In this document: positions 26,897 through 35,656 of the stretch, piece after piece
Numbering within the stretch: position 1 is the first letter of the stretch
How the letters are laid out: the number at the start of each line of letters is the position of its first letter
Origin: Altererythrobacter xiamenensis
GTDB lineage: Bacteria; Pseudomonadota; Alphaproteobacteria; Sphingomonadales; Sphingomonadaceae
Length of the DNA stretch: 64,000 bases
Assembly: GCF_900177715.1 (NCBI RefSeq)
Contig: NZ_FXWG01000001.1
Location: 310,001 to 374,000, forward strand
Direction of reading: 5' to 3'
Translations under genes and position numbers: made by a program
The notes under the pieces: model-generated
Told to the model about the DNA's origin: nothing
What the model saw: the letters and a program-made list of their open reading frames with translations, nothing else
Databases searched by the model: none

Positions 26897-27619
26897 TCAG
26901 CTCCGCTCCAATGTAACGATATCGACTTCGGTGAGGCCGCCTGCGATCACACGCGCGTGGATTCTCGCCTGAGCGCCCTGCCTGTCACCAAGAAGCGCGT
27001 TCTCCGTCTCGCTCAGCGCAAGGTGGCGCGGCTTCAGCCCGGCACGGTCGAACAGCGTGAAGTGGAATTGCAGCGCTTCTTCTGGCGGAAGCGGTGTTCG
27101 ATAGGTCACCACCCGCAGGCGACATTGCGCTCTATCCGTTCCTGCCCCCTCGACCACCGCGCCACGTGGAACGATCTCGGCAAAGGCAGGTAGCCGCGCC
27201 GCCCAGATGGCCGAATTGGCCAGCGAACCGGCACAGCCTCGGGCCGCTGGTAGTAGCGCAGCGCGTTCTTTCGCTGTCATTTCCTTCGCCAACGACGCCG
27301 GACGGGCAGCTTTTATGCCCGCAGGCAAATCCAGCACATCTCCCCCTTCGAGCATGCGGATGCGCGCTTCTTCCCGCACCAACGCCAAAGCTTCAGGCCC
27401 AGCGTCGATCGGCGGGATCGAATGGTCGAAGCTGACAGTCAGCGCGGCATTGGCCTCGTTCGTGAAAGCGAGATCGGGATCGGTCATCAGCCGGTCGTTG
27501 AGCGCCTGCTGAACCATCGGATCCGGCTCGGTCGCCGCGACCGGCTCGCGCACCTCCCCGTCGCAAGCAGCGACCATCAGCGCCAGGACGGCGCAATCTA
27601 GGGTACGACTGCCGGTCAT
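26897..27619 (-). CDS. Putative lipoprotein, unknown function
   Basis: The 240-aa product has a lipoprotein-like start (LMVAAC, Cys near residue 19) followed by an acidic linker and a soluble domain. Recognisable features are a possible helix with MVQQALNDRLMTDPDLAFTN and two cysteines (GCAGSL, AQCRLR) that may form a disulfide in the periplasm. I do not recognise a family. It converges on the YbbP-like gene with a 5-bp gap. Confidence 0.72.
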   Translation of the reverse strand: MTGSRTLDCAVLALMVAACDGEVREPVAATEPDPMVQQALNDRLMTDPDLAFTNEANAALTVSFDHSIPPIDAGPEALALVREEARIRMLEGGDVLDLPAGIKAARPASLAKEMTAKERAALLPAARGCAGSLANSAIWAARLPAFAEIVPRGAVVEGAGTDRAQCRLRVVTYRTPLPPEEALQFHFTLFDRAGLKPRHLALSETENALLGDRQGAQARIHARVIAGGLTEVDIVTLERS

Positions 27620-27742
27620 GATCGCGCGCTTCGAGACCTCATCATCGGTTCAGGGCAAAATGCCCCGATCATCGCCCCTCCATCGTCGATCAGGGTTAAT
27701 TTTGCCTTCACGCTTCGCGCGCTCCAACACAGCCCCAACGAA

Positions 27743-27779
27743 GAAAGCGCCCCTCGCCCGAAGGCACAGGAGCGCTTTC
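27743..27779 (-). terminator. Intrinsic terminator after the glycine-zipper gene
   Basis: GAAAGCGC and GCGCTTTC form an 8-bp stem extended by CCT/AGG across the loop; on the minus strand TTTCTTCG follows. The rest of the 240-bp gap (27620-27859) shows no gene. Confidence 0.6.
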
Positions 27780-27859
27780 CGTGACCTGGTGGTGGTCACG
27801 CAAGGACCAATGGTGGGTTGGCCCAAGTCGTTGATTTGGTTGAGCGACCCGAGTGCCGC

Positions 27860-28315
27860 TTAGCGGCAGCGCGAGTCCGACCGGTCGATCGCACGGCCGA
27901 GGATCGCCCCGCCCGCAGCGCCGAGAATGGCACCCAGCGTCCGATCTCCGCCGCGACCGGCGACTTCGTGGCCGATCAGGCCGCCGACGCCGGCACCGAT
28001 CAGCAGACCGGTGGTTCCGTCACGCTTGCGGCAATAGTAGCGGCCGTCATTGGCGCGCCAGATGCGCGTATCACGATAGACCGGTTCGTCGTAATAGCGC
28101 GCGCGGTGACCGCGGTCGCTGTAACGATAATCGTCGCGGTAGTGACGCTTGTGACGCTTGCGCTTGTGCTCGAAGCTCATGTCGCCGAGCGTGCTCGCGG
28201 TCTGCGTGTGCGAGACCTGCGGTGCGATATCGGCGGCGGCGGCGGGGCTCGCAAAAGCGAGGCCGAGGCCGGTGAAGGTGCTTACAAGAGCGGTCTTGGT
28301 GAGAATGCGCGTCAT
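27860..28315 (-). CDS. Secreted glycine-zipper 2TM-domain protein
   Basis: The 151-aa protein has a signal peptide (cleavage near SPAAAA), a very basic and tyrosine-rich middle (HKRKRHKRHYRDDYRY), an RYYCRKRDGTTG segment, and a C-terminal glycine-zipper region (GLLIGAGVGGLIG and GAILGAAGGAILG, about residues 107-143). Such proteins associate with the outer membrane or periplasmic face. The ATG at 28315 follows AAGGAT and starts the signal sequence; a longer in-frame start lacks support. Confidence 0.85.
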   Translation of the reverse strand: MTRILTKTALVSTFTGLGLAFASPAAAADIAPQVSHTQTASTLGDMSFEHKRKRHKRHYRDDYRYSDRGHRARYYDEPVYRDTRIWRANDGRYYCRKRDGTTGLLIGAGVGGLIGHEVAGRGGDRTLGAILGAAGGAILGRAIDRSDSRCR

Positions 28316-28392
28316 GGGGTTTATCCTTAGTGTTTTGGAGACGGTCACCACCTGCCTCCGATTGGGTGTGTTCAGCTATACGCACGGAAACC

Positions 28393-28417
28393 TGAACGGC
28401 ATGCAACATGCCAGTCA
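28393..28417. promoter_or_regulatory. Extended palindrome between divergent genes
   Basis: TGA-N2-GGCATG-CAA-CATGCC-N2-TCA is a symmetric 25-bp element between the glycine-zipper gene and rarD. The perfect 6-bp arms and matching outer triplets suggest a dimeric repressor or activator site. Nothing else is seen in the 200-bp gap. Confidence 0.4.
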
Positions 28418-28514
28418 GGAAAATAAAGCTGCGACGAGAAGAGTGGTTTTCATCGACGAGCCGTGAAAAATCACCGCGCTTGCCCGCGATTATCGCTCGG
28501 CCTAGGGGCAGGCG

Positions 28515-29423
28515 ATGAGCGCACAGCCAGACGAATCGCAACCATCGGGACTACCGGCCGCTATCGGGGCCTACCTGATCTGGGGCTTCATGCCGCTCTA
28601 CCTGATCCTGGTGGCAGCCGTCCCCCCATTCGAGTTCGTCGGCTGGCGCATCATCTGGACGCTGCCGATCTGCCTCGTCATCGTCCTGTTCCGCAAGCAG
28701 ATGCCCGATCTGCTCAGCGCCATGAGCGACGTGAGGTCGCTCAAGGTGCTTACGGCGAGCGCATTGCTCGTCGGGACCAACTGGCTGGTCTATATCTGGG
28801 CGATCCAGAACGGCCATGTCTATGCGGCGAGCCTGGGCTATTACATCAACCCGCTGGTCAACGTCTTGCTCGGCACACTGGTGCTGGGAGAGCGTTTGTC
28901 GCGGCGTCAATGGCTCGCCGTCGCGCTCGCGATGTGCGGTATTGCCGTCCTGGCGGCCGGGGCTGTGACGACGCTGTGGATCAGCCTCACCCTCGCCTTC
29001 TCCTTCGGCACATACGGCCTGTTGCGGAAGCAGGTTGCGGTGGGATCACTCCCCGGCCTGACGATCGAAAGCGCCATCTTGCTGCTTCCGGCGGCGGGCG
29101 TGGCCTGGTGGTATGCCGCAAGTCCTGCCGGTTCGTCCTTCTTCGTCTCGCCGAGCCTCAGCCTGCTGATCGTGCTGGGCGGCTTCGTCACCGCGATCCC
29201 GCTGCTGATGTTTGCCGTGGCGGCGCGCCGCATGGACTATTCGACGCTCGGCTTCACGCAGTTCCTCGCGCCGACGATCGTCTTCGTTCTGGGGCTCACC
29301 GTGTTCGGGGAAGAGCTCAAGCCCGCGCAAGCGATCTGCTTCGCCCTGATCTGGTGCGCGGTGGCTATCTTTGCCTGGGATTTGCTGGCGCAGCGCCGCG
29401 CGCGCCTAGCCGCTGCAGGCTAG
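28515..29423 (+). CDS. rarD: EamA-family transporter RarD
   Basis: The 302-aa inner-membrane protein has ten predicted helices in two EamA repeats and the RarD-type opening [15 protein letters not shown], with [13 protein letters not shown] and [13 protein letters not shown]. RarD was linked to chloramphenicol sensitivity; its physiological substrate is unclear. Its stop overlaps the pyrC stop tail-to-tail over the shared bases CTAG. Confidence 0.9.
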   Translation: MSAQPDESQPSGLPAAIGAYLIWGFMPLYLILVAAVPPFEFVGWRIIWTLPICLVIVLFRKQMPDLLSAMSDVRSLKVLTASALLVGTNWLVYIWAIQNGHVYAASLGYYINPLVNVLLGTLVLGERLSRRQWLAVALAMCGIAVLAAGAVTTLWISLTLAFSFGTYGLLRKQVAVGSLPGLTIESAILLLPAAGVAWWYAASPAGSSFFVSPSLSLLIVLGGFVTAIPLLMFAVAARRMDYSTLGFTQFLAPTIVFVLGLTVFGEELKPAQAICFALIWCAVAIFAWDLLAQRRARLAAAG

Positions 29424-30463
29424 CTCGCGATCCGCCAGCCGAGCGTCTGCCCGGCGTGGAAGGGCACGATGACGTCCTGCGATGCGGACAGGTCGAGCGT
29501 TTCGGGAACCGTGACCTCCGCCTTCTCGAGCGTAATCGTCTCGTCATTGACCGGCAGACCGTAGAACGCCGGACCGTGGAGCGAGGCGAAGCCTTCGAAA
29601 CGGTCGAGCGCGCCCTCTTCCTCGAACACGGCAAGATAGCTCTCGAGCGCATAAGGCGCGTTAAATATGCCCGCGCAGCCGCAGGCCTGCTCCTTCGCAC
29701 CGCGCGTGTGCGGCGCGCTGTCGGTGCCGAGGAAGAACTTCGGAGAGCCAGAAGTCGCAGCCTTGCGCAGGGCAAGCCGATGCGTCTCTCGCTTGGCCAC
29801 AGGCAGGCAATAATTATGCGGCTGGATACCGCCGACCAGCATGGCGTTGCGATTGATATGAAGGTGCTGCGGCGTGATCGTCGCTGCAACCTTGTCGCCC
29901 GAAGCCTTGACGAATTCCACCGCATCGCTGGTGGTGATGTGTTCGAACACCACCTTCAATCCCGGGAAAGTCTGCGTGATCGGCTTCAGGTGCCGCTCGA
30001 TGAACTCGGCCTCGCGGTCGAATACGTCGATATCGCTGTCGGTCACTTCGCCGTGCACGCACAGCACGATGCCGTCCTCGGCCATGCGCTCGAACACGGG
30101 ATAAATCCGTTCCACATCGCTTACGCCGTGCGCCGAATTGGTGGTCGCGTTGGCGGGGTAGAGTTTGACCGCGGTGAACACGCCTTCTGCCGCGCCGCGC
30201 GCCAGATCTTCGGGATCGGTGTCGTCGGTGAGGTAGCAGGTCATCAGTGGCGTGAAGTCGAGACCTGCAGGAACCGCAGCCAGAATACGCTCACGATAGG
30301 CGCGCGCTGCATCCGCGGTGGTTACGGGCGGCGAGAGGTTGGGCATGACGATGGCGCGGGCAAACTGCCGCGCGGTATAACCGACCACGTCGCGCAACAT
30401 GGCTTCGTCGCGCAAATGGAGGTGCCAATCATCGGGGCGGCGGATCGTCAGCGTCTGTGTCAT
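29420..30463 (-). CDS. pyrC: Dihydroorotase
   Basis: PyrC cyclises N-carbamoyl-aspartate to dihydroorotate in pyrimidine synthesis. The 347-aa zinc enzyme (E. coli-type) has the metal ligands in [10 protein letters not shown], the carbamylated Lys in [12 protein letters not shown], and further His in [13 protein letters not shown] and GTDSAPH. The ATG at 30463 gives the expected family length. pyrE, for a later step of the same pathway, lies at 51515. It converges with rarD. Confidence 0.95.
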   Translation of the reverse strand: MTQTLTIRRPDDWHLHLRDEAMLRDVVGYTARQFARAIVMPNLSPPVTTADAARAYRERILAAVPAGLDFTPLMTCYLTDDTDPEDLARGAAEGVFTAVKLYPANATTNSAHGVSDVERIYPVFERMAEDGIVLCVHGEVTDSDIDVFDREAEFIERHLKPITQTFPGLKVVFEHITTSDAVEFVKASGDKVAATITPQHLHINRNAMLVGGIQPHNYCLPVAKRETHRLALRKAATSGSPKFFLGTDSAPHTRGAKEQACGCAGIFNAPYALESYLAVFEEEGALDRFEGFASLHGPAFYGLPVNDETITLEKAEVTVPETLDLSASQDVIVPFHAGQTLGWRIAS

Positions 30464-30531
30464 CGCGGCTTCCTGTAAGCCTGCGCGCGGCATCTTTCCA
30501 GTCGGCATTCGCGGCTCTAGAGGCTCACCCC

Positions 30532-31413
30532 ATGCAAATCGGTTTCCTCACATGCCCCGGCACGCATCCAGGTTCGGATCGCAGACGCGAAGACGCTTAT
30601 GAGCACGACATGCAGGTGGCAGCGCTGCGTCCTGCAATGGAGGAGCGCGGCATGGCTCTGACGGAGATCGACTGGCGCGCACCGATCGAGGCGTTTGTCG
30701 ATTTCCCGCTCGTGCTGGTCGGTACGCCGTGGGACTACCAGGATGCCGAGGCGGAATTTCTTGGGAAGCTCGACGCGCTGGAGGGTTCCGGGCGTCAGGT
30801 CTGCAATCCTGCCGCTCTGGTGCGCTGGAATGCGCGCAAGACTTATTTGAAGGATCTGGCTACGCGCGGCGCGGCGACGATTCCGACGATCTGGCTCGAA
30901 CGCGCCACTGCGGAAGATATCGTCCGCGCGCTCGATGCGTTCGGTAGCGAAGCCGTAGTCGCGAAACGGCAGGTAGGCGCAGGCGCTGAAGGACAGTCGA
31001 TCCACCATGCGGGGGCGCTCGATCCGGCATGGAAAATGGAGCAGCCCATGATGCTGCAGCCCTATCTCGACCAGATCACTCGCGAGGGGGAATATTCCTT
31101 CCTCTTCGTAGATGGCGCATTTTCGCATGCCTTGCTGAAGCGCGCTGCCGACGGAGATTACCGCGTCCAATCGATCTATGGCGGCACGGAGGAGGCTCTC
31201 ACCCCCTCGACCGCCGACCTTGCCGCAGCGCAGCGAATCTTCGCCGCGGTCCCCTTCGACACGCCGCTCTATGCACGGATCGACATGGTGCGCGGCGATG
31301 ACGGCGCGCTTATGCTGATGGAAGCCGAGATGATCGAGCCCTATCTCTATCCCGAACAAGGACCGCAGCTTGGCGTAATGATGGCCGAAGCGATCGAGCG
31401 ACGGCTCGGCTAG
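30532..31413 (+). CDS. ATP-grasp protein, glutathione-synthetase-like
   Basis: The 293-aa protein resembles RimK/glutathione-synthetase-type ATP-grasp ligases: [10 protein letters not shown], a conserved N-R-K region ([13 protein letters not shown]), [13 protein letters not shown] for nucleotide binding, [19 protein letters not shown] and a C-terminal [23 protein letters not shown] acidic metal site. It probably forms an amide bond, but the substrates are unknown. The ATG at 30532 starts MQIGFLTCP. It is divergent from pyrC with a 68-bp gap. Confidence 0.85.
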   Translation: MQIGFLTCPGTHPGSDRRREDAYEHDMQVAALRPAMEERGMALTEIDWRAPIEAFVDFPLVLVGTPWDYQDAEAEFLGKLDALEGSGRQVCNPAALVRWNARKTYLKDLATRGAATIPTIWLERATAEDIVRALDAFGSEAVVAKRQVGAGAEGQSIHHAGALDPAWKMEQPMMLQPYLDQITREGEYSFLFVDGAFSHALLKRAADGDYRVQSIYGGTEEALTPSTADLAAAQRIFAAVPFDTPLYARIDMVRGDDGALMLMEAEMIEPYLYPEQGPQLGVMMAEAIERRLG

Positions 31414-31419
31414 GGAGGC

Positions 31420-32241
31420 CTAGTCCAGTTCCAACCAGCCGCGCGCGTCGGCCTGGCCCTGCTCCCAGGTCTTGTCGATCTTGTCTGCATCGGTGAAGTC
31501 GATCTTGTCCGCCGCCACTTCACAACTCGGCTGGAAATACGCCCGGTCGGGATGCTGCGGCAAGTGGCGATAGCGGCGGGTCAGCAGCACCATCGTGCGA
31601 CCCTCGCCCTCGCTCGGTAAAGGCGCCTTGTCGGTCATTCCGCCGTCGAGCACGCGGTCTCCTTCCCACTCGGGCACATCGAATACCGGCGGTATTGTCG
31701 CCGCCGCGCAGATAAGGTCGACCAAGTGGCCTTCGCGCGCTGCCCGGCGCGCATCGACGCGCAATTGCTCAAGGCCGAGCGCGCGGGGCCATTCGAGGTG
31801 CGGCGTCGACCGGATCGCCTGCTCAGCTTGGTAGGCGAACCCGTAGAGCACCGCGGAGATACGTGGCGGAACGGATTGTGGCGGGCAGCTCAAGGCCACT
31901 TCAAAGGCCGGACCGTTGGCGATCGCCTCCATCGCCTCGGCATCGAGCGTTTCCTCGACCACGGCACGATACATCTCCTGATGCGGCGTGAAATTGGACT
32001 TGTCCCTCGCGAGATTGCGCTCGTTCTCTTCGAAGGCATCGCGCATCACTTCGCGCAAGGTTTCCTCACGCCCGCCGATCCAGGCAGCCCCCGATAGCGC
32101 GCCGCCCGAAACGCCGCTGACCCTCTCGGGTTCGATCCTGAATTCCTTCTCCATTTCGCACAGAAATCCGCCGTGCCAGAAGCAGCGAATACCTCCACCG
32201 GAGAAGGTGAGCTGGTCGAAATCGAGACGTTCCAATGCCAT
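31420..32241 (-). CDS. Patatin-like phospholipase
   Basis: The 273-aa protein has the patatin oxyanion motif SGGGIRCF near residue 14, the nucleophile elbow GVSGGALSG (GxSxG) near residue 44, and the catalytic Asp in DGGMTD. It has no signal peptide, so it is likely a cytoplasmic or injected acyl hydrolase; the substrate is unknown. It converges with the ATP-grasp gene (6-bp gap) and diverges from ygfZ. Confidence 0.88.
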   Translation of the reverse strand: MALERLDFDQLTFSGGGIRCFWHGGFLCEMEKEFRIEPERVSGVSGGALSGAAWIGGREETLREVMRDAFEENERNLARDKSNFTPHQEMYRAVVEETLDAEAMEAIANGPAFEVALSCPPQSVPPRISAVLYGFAYQAEQAIRSTPHLEWPRALGLEQLRVDARRAAREGHLVDLICAAATIPPVFDVPEWEGDRVLDGGMTDKAPLPSEGEGRTMVLLTRRYRHLPQHPDRAYFQPSCEVAADKIDFTDADKIDKTWEQGQADARGWLELD

Positions 32242-32319
32242 GCGCCCCTATTGCGCGGCATGGGAGAGGCTTGCAATCGCAACTTGTAAACACCGGCCGC
32301 CACACCCACTGTGACAGAC

Positions 32320-33060
32320 ATGACCGCAACACGCCTATTTGATCGCGCCGTCATCCGGCTCTCGCCTCTCGACGAAAGCGAGAGCGTCATCGAGTTCCTC
32401 CAGGGTCTCGTCACCAACGACGTCACGCAGGATCTGCCGTGCTACGCCGGGCTGTTGACGGCGCAGGGCAAGGCGCTTTTCGATTTCATCGTCTGGCCTT
32501 CCGGCAAGGACACCTTGCTGATCGATTGCGAGGCAGACCTGGCCGAAGAGCTGGTCAAGCGACTGTCGCTTTACCGCCTGCGGCGCAAGATCGAGATCGC
32601 AGTGGACCCGGATGTGGCGGTGCACTGGCAGGGGCACCTCGGAGATGGCGCTCCGCCCGACCCGCGCCTTGGCGCACTTGGACAGCGCTGGCTTGCACCG
32701 GTCAGCGACACCGACGAGCCCGCCGACGCCGAATGGCGCGCGCACCGCCTGTCGCTGGGAGTGCCCGAAGGCCGCGCCGAACTCGGCGATATCCTCTGGC
32801 TGGAGACCAATGCGGTCGAACTCCACGGCGTCAGCTTCGGCAAGGGCTGCTACATCGGACAGGAGAACACCGCGCGGATGAACTGGCGGCAAAAGGCCAA
32901 CCGCCGCCTGCTGGTGGTGCCGCTCGACAAGTCCGAGGAGAAACGCCGCAAGATCGCCTACGAGGATCTTGGGCTAGCCGTGGATCATCTGCGCGTAAGC
33001 GACATCGATCCCGATCTCGCGCCCGAATGGCTGCGCGCCTCGCTTACTGCGCCGGAGTGA
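32320..33060 (+). CDS. ygfZ: Folate-binding protein YgfZ
   Basis: This protein resembles the T-protein of glycine cleavage and aids Fe-S cluster enzymes through a folate-dependent step. The roughly 246-aa product has VTNDVTQ, the LTAQGKALFDF region, and the signature KGCYIGQE with the conserved cysteine. The ATG at 32320 is used; a GTG 9 bp upstream is in frame and no clear Shine-Dalgarno decides. Its 3' end overlaps the convergent TetR gene by 17 bp. Confidence 0.92.
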   Translation: MTATRLFDRAVIRLSPLDESESVIEFLQGLVTNDVTQDLPCYAGLLTAQGKALFDFIVWPSGKDTLLIDCEADLAEELVKRLSLYRLRRKIEIAVDPDVAVHWQGHLGDGAPPDPRLGALGQRWLAPVSDTDEPADAEWRAHRLSLGVPEGRAELGDILWLETNAVELHGVSFGKGCYIGQENTARMNWRQKANRRLLVVPLDKSEEKRRKIAYEDLGLAVDHLRVSDIDPDLAPEWLRASLTAPE

Positions 33061-33643
33061 ACGTCGCGATCGAGTTTTCGAGCATCCGCTGAGCGCGCTC
33101 GCGCGCCGCAGTTTCCGGCAGGCCGAGCGAACGGGCCAGCGCCGATCCGATCAACGCATCGCCCATCGCCATCAGCACCAGTGCGAGCGTATCCTCGTGA
33201 ACGCGCATCAGGTCCGCGTGCGTCTCCGCCTCTTCGGGCGCGATCTCGTCCACCAGTTCGTGGATCGTTTCGACGATCGGGCTGAGCGCATCCTCATTGC
33301 CGGTCAGGATCATCCAGCTGGCGAGCGCGCCTGCCCCTTCCTTGTCGAACGCATCGAAAGCGAGGTCGACCACTTCGCGCGGGCTCCCGAGCCCCGCCCG
33401 GCTCGCCCGAACCGCATCCTTGATCGATTCGCACACCGTTTCGGCGAGGTGCCGTGCGAGTTCTTTCTGCAATCCGGACGCTGACCCAAAATGGTGCAAC
33501 AAGTTCGCATGGGTGCGTCCAATTCGCGCCGCCACCGCCTTCAAAGTGACCGACTGCGGCCCTGTTTCTATCAACAGTGCACGGGCCGCCTGCAATGCAG
33601 AACTGCGCGATTCTTCGGGCGTTAACCTCTTGCGACTTGCCAT
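33044..33643 (-). CDS. TetR/AcrR-family regulator
   Basis: The 199-aa protein has a TetR-type helix-turn-helix at about residues 10-58 (SVTLKAVAARIGRTHANLLHHFGSAS) and an all-helical ligand and dimer domain. It is divergent from a ferritin-like PF10118 gene across only 30 bp, so it probably represses that gene and itself. An AT-rich inverted repeat sits in the gap. The ligand is unknown. Confidence 0.9.
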   Translation of the reverse strand: MASRKRLTPEESRSSALQAARALLIETGPQSVTLKAVAARIGRTHANLLHHFGSASGLQKELARHLAETVCESIKDAVRASRAGLGSPREVVDLAFDAFDKEGAGALASWMILTGNEDALSPIVETIHELVDEIAPEEAETHADLMRVHEDTLALVLMAMGDALIGSALARSLGLPETAARERAQRMLENSIATFTPAQ

Positions 33644-33661
33644 TATTATTTATGCCTAATA
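33644..33661. promoter_or_regulatory. Candidate TetR operator
   Basis: TATTA-N8-TAATA forms a perfect inverted repeat in the 30-bp gap between the TetR gene and the divergent PF10118 gene. Position and symmetry fit an autoregulatory operator, but the AT-rich core could equally be part of overlapping -10 boxes. Confidence 0.35.
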
Positions 33662-33673
33662 GTTTCTTAAGCC

Positions 33674-34606
33674 GTGACTGATCAAACTTCTTCGGACGTA
33701 GAGCGCAACACGACGCTCGACAAGGTTGCGGACCGCGGCCTTGATGCCCCTGCGACAGGCTATAGCAGCGCCACGCCGGAAGAACACGAGCTGATCGTGC
33801 GCGACCGGCGTTTCGACCGCAAGGCCATGGTACCGCGCCACTGGCACTCCGGCGATCCGGTTGCCACCGCCTGGTATAATTCGGTATCCGCCAGCCTGCC
33901 ACGCGGCGAGGCCTTCTTCATCGATACCCTGCGCATGTTCCGCGATGATATCCCGCCCAAGCTGGCGCGCGAGATCAAGGCGTTCACCACGCAGGAAATC
34001 AACCACACGCGCGAACACGTCGCCTTCAATCGCCTCGTCAGCGACCACGGCTACAATGTCGAAAGCATCGACCAGGGCATCCAGGCGATGCTCGACCTGA
34101 CCGCGGGGCGGCCCAAGGAATTCAACCTCGCGATCACCATCGCGCTCGAACATTTCGCCGCGATCATCAGCCGCCAACTGCTGGCGAAGCCCGAATATCT
34201 GGAAGGCGCCGATCCGGTCGCTGCAGAGGTGTGGCGCTGGCACGCGACCGAAGAGATCGAGCACAAGGGCCTCGTCTATGACGTGTGGCTTCACGCGACG
34301 CGCGACTGGTCGGCGTGGAAACGCTACAAGACCCGCGCGCTGATCGCCGCACTCATCACCAAGAAATACTTCGGCAACCGCATTCGCGATGCCATCGGCC
34401 TGCTCGAACAGGACGGTTACAGCCGCCGCCAGGCCAAGTGGAAGCTCTACGCTTTCCTGTGGTGGAAACCGGGCATGATGCGCCGCATGTTCTTCGAATG
34501 GGCAACCATCCTCACTCCGAACTTCCACCCGTGGAAGCATGATGACCGCGCGCTGATCGGGAAGCTCGACAGCCCCTATGCCGATGCGGTGATGCCGGCG
34601 GAATAG
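33674..34606 (+). CDS. PF10118 metal-dependent hydrolase-like protein, paralogue 1
   Basis: The 310-aa protein belongs to the family labelled predicted metal-dependent hydrolase. The visible pattern is ferritin-like: Glu79 in GEAFF, E108-x2-H111 in QEINH, E114-H115, E159-H160 and E194-x2-H197 in EEIEHKG, which could bind two metals in a helical bundle. It starts with GTG. A paralogue (35657) lies 1 kb downstream with a lipid-kinase-like gene between, and a TetR gene is divergent. Enzymatic activity is unknown. Confidence 0.88.
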   Translation: MTDQTSSDVERNTTLDKVADRGLDAPATGYSSATPEEHELIVRDRRFDRKAMVPRHWHSGDPVATAWYNSVSASLPRGEAFFIDTLRMFRDDIPPKLAREIKAFTTQEINHTREHVAFNRLVSDHGYNVESIDQGIQAMLDLTAGRPKEFNLAITIALEHFAAIISRQLLAKPEYLEGADPVAAEVWRWHATEEIEHKGLVYDVWLHATRDWSAWKRYKTRALIAALITKKYFGNRIRDAIGLLEQDGYSRRQAKWKLYAFLWWKPGMMRRMFFEWATILTPNFHPWKHDDRALIGKLDSPYADAVMPAE

Positions 34607-34697
34607 GCTTAGACGGGTTGCCGAAAGCGCAATCCGTTTGAAATCATTCCATTGGCCGAGCGTTCTGCCGAGGCTGCGACCTGAAACGTAGCGGCGC

Positions 34698-35579
34698 GTG
34701 AAGCGTTTGTCGGATATGATCGAATACGAATGCCCTTGGCTGATCGTTAACAGCGCGAGCGGAAGCTATTCTGAAAAGGCAGTGGCAGACGTTCGCGCGG
34801 CGCTATGTTCTGGCTCCTCACTGGACGTAAAGACGCTTGATTGCAGTAGCGTCGACTTGCCTGGTGCAAAGGAGCTGGATCAGGCTGGTGTCCGCCGACT
34901 GGTTGTTTTTTCGGGCGACGGCACGATGTCGAACTACCTTGGCAGGTTGGAAAAAGAGGGCTGGGAAGGCGCTGCACTCCCCCTCCCCGGCGGGACCAAG
35001 AATCTGCTTTGCACCGATATGCATGGGACATCCTCGGCGGCCGATTTGGCCGCTATGTATGCCCGCGGCGAGCTTTCCGAGACCACCCGCGACTGTATGC
35101 GCTGCGGATCCCTGACCGCACTTGCCGAGATCCTCGCTGGCCCTGGCGCGCGCTGGGCCGACGTGCGGGAAGAAATGCGGGACCATGAGATCGGCGCCGC
35201 GCTGAAAGATGGCATCGACATCGCGGAGGAGGCCGCGCAAGGCGTGCTGGTGCAGCTTGTCGACCCTCCTACCGAGAAGGGATATCCGGGTCTGCATTTC
35301 TCCCTTCAGGAGGGCGCCATCGAGGCGCGCGGATATCCCCTGGAGACGGTACGCGACTGGATCGGGCAAGGCTGGGCGATGGCGACACGCGACTTTCGCG
35401 AAGGGCCCTTTGACGAGCTCGGAAAAATGCAAATCGCGCGTTGCGAGGTGATCGGAGGTGACGGTTCAGCGAAGGGTATGGACCTGATGGTGGACGGAGA
35501 GCGTGAAACCGCCGGGCACAGGGTCGAGATCGGACGCGAAGTCTTCGGCCTCGCTTTTCTGCATCGGGACGAGAGATAG
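34698..35579 (+). CDS. Diacylglycerol/sphingosine-kinase-type catalytic domain protein
   Basis: The 293-aa protein has the nucleotide-binding core of the DAGK/LCB5/NAD-kinase superfamily: LIVNSASGSYS at the start, VVFSGDGTMSNYL (GDGT) near residue 70, and LPLPGGTKNLLCTDM near residue 95. I infer a lipid kinase; in a sphingolipid-making alphaproteobacterium the substrate might be a sphingoid base or diacylglycerol. The C-terminal beta domain is divergent. The GTG at 34698 has no clear Shine-Dalgarno; an ATG at 34716 is an alternative. Confidence 0.75.
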   Translation: MKRLSDMIEYECPWLIVNSASGSYSEKAVADVRAALCSGSSLDVKTLDCSSVDLPGAKELDQAGVRRLVVFSGDGTMSNYLGRLEKEGWEGAALPLPGGTKNLLCTDMHGTSSAADLAAMYARGELSETTRDCMRCGSLTALAEILAGPGARWADVREEMRDHEIGAALKDGIDIAEEAAQGVLVQLVDPPTEKGYPGLHFSLQEGAIEARGYPLETVRDWIGQGWAMATRDFREGPFDELGKMQIARCEVIGGDGSAKGMDLMVDGERETAGHRVEIGREVFGLAFLHRDER

Positions 35580-35593
35580 CTTGCGCATCACTA

Positions 35594-35637
35594 TTGACAT
35601 CAATGTCAGTAAGCGCTACTTACAACGATGTCAGTAA
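35594..35637 (+). promoter_or_regulatory. Promoter with nested palindromes before PF10118 paralogue 2
   Basis: A perfect -35 box TTGACA (35594-35599) is embedded in the palindrome TGACAT-CA-ATGTCA (35595-35608). It is followed by GTAAG-N5-CTTAC (35609-35623), and ATGTCAGTAA occurs at 35603 and again at 35628. A weak -10 (TACTTA) lies 17 bp after the -35. The layout fits repression by a TetR-like dimer bound over the -35. Confidence 0.55.
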
Positions 35638-35656
35638 CGCGCAATGGAGTCCCCCA

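Noticed and set aside
28463..30478. 671-codon open frame on the plus strand across rarD and pyrC
   Set aside because: It is a GC-rich out-of-frame or antisense shadow; rarD and pyrC in other frames have full family motifs.
33044..33060. 17-bp convergent overlap of ygfZ and the TetR gene as a regulatory device
   Set aside because: Short 3' overlaps are common in compact genomes, and nothing else marks this one.
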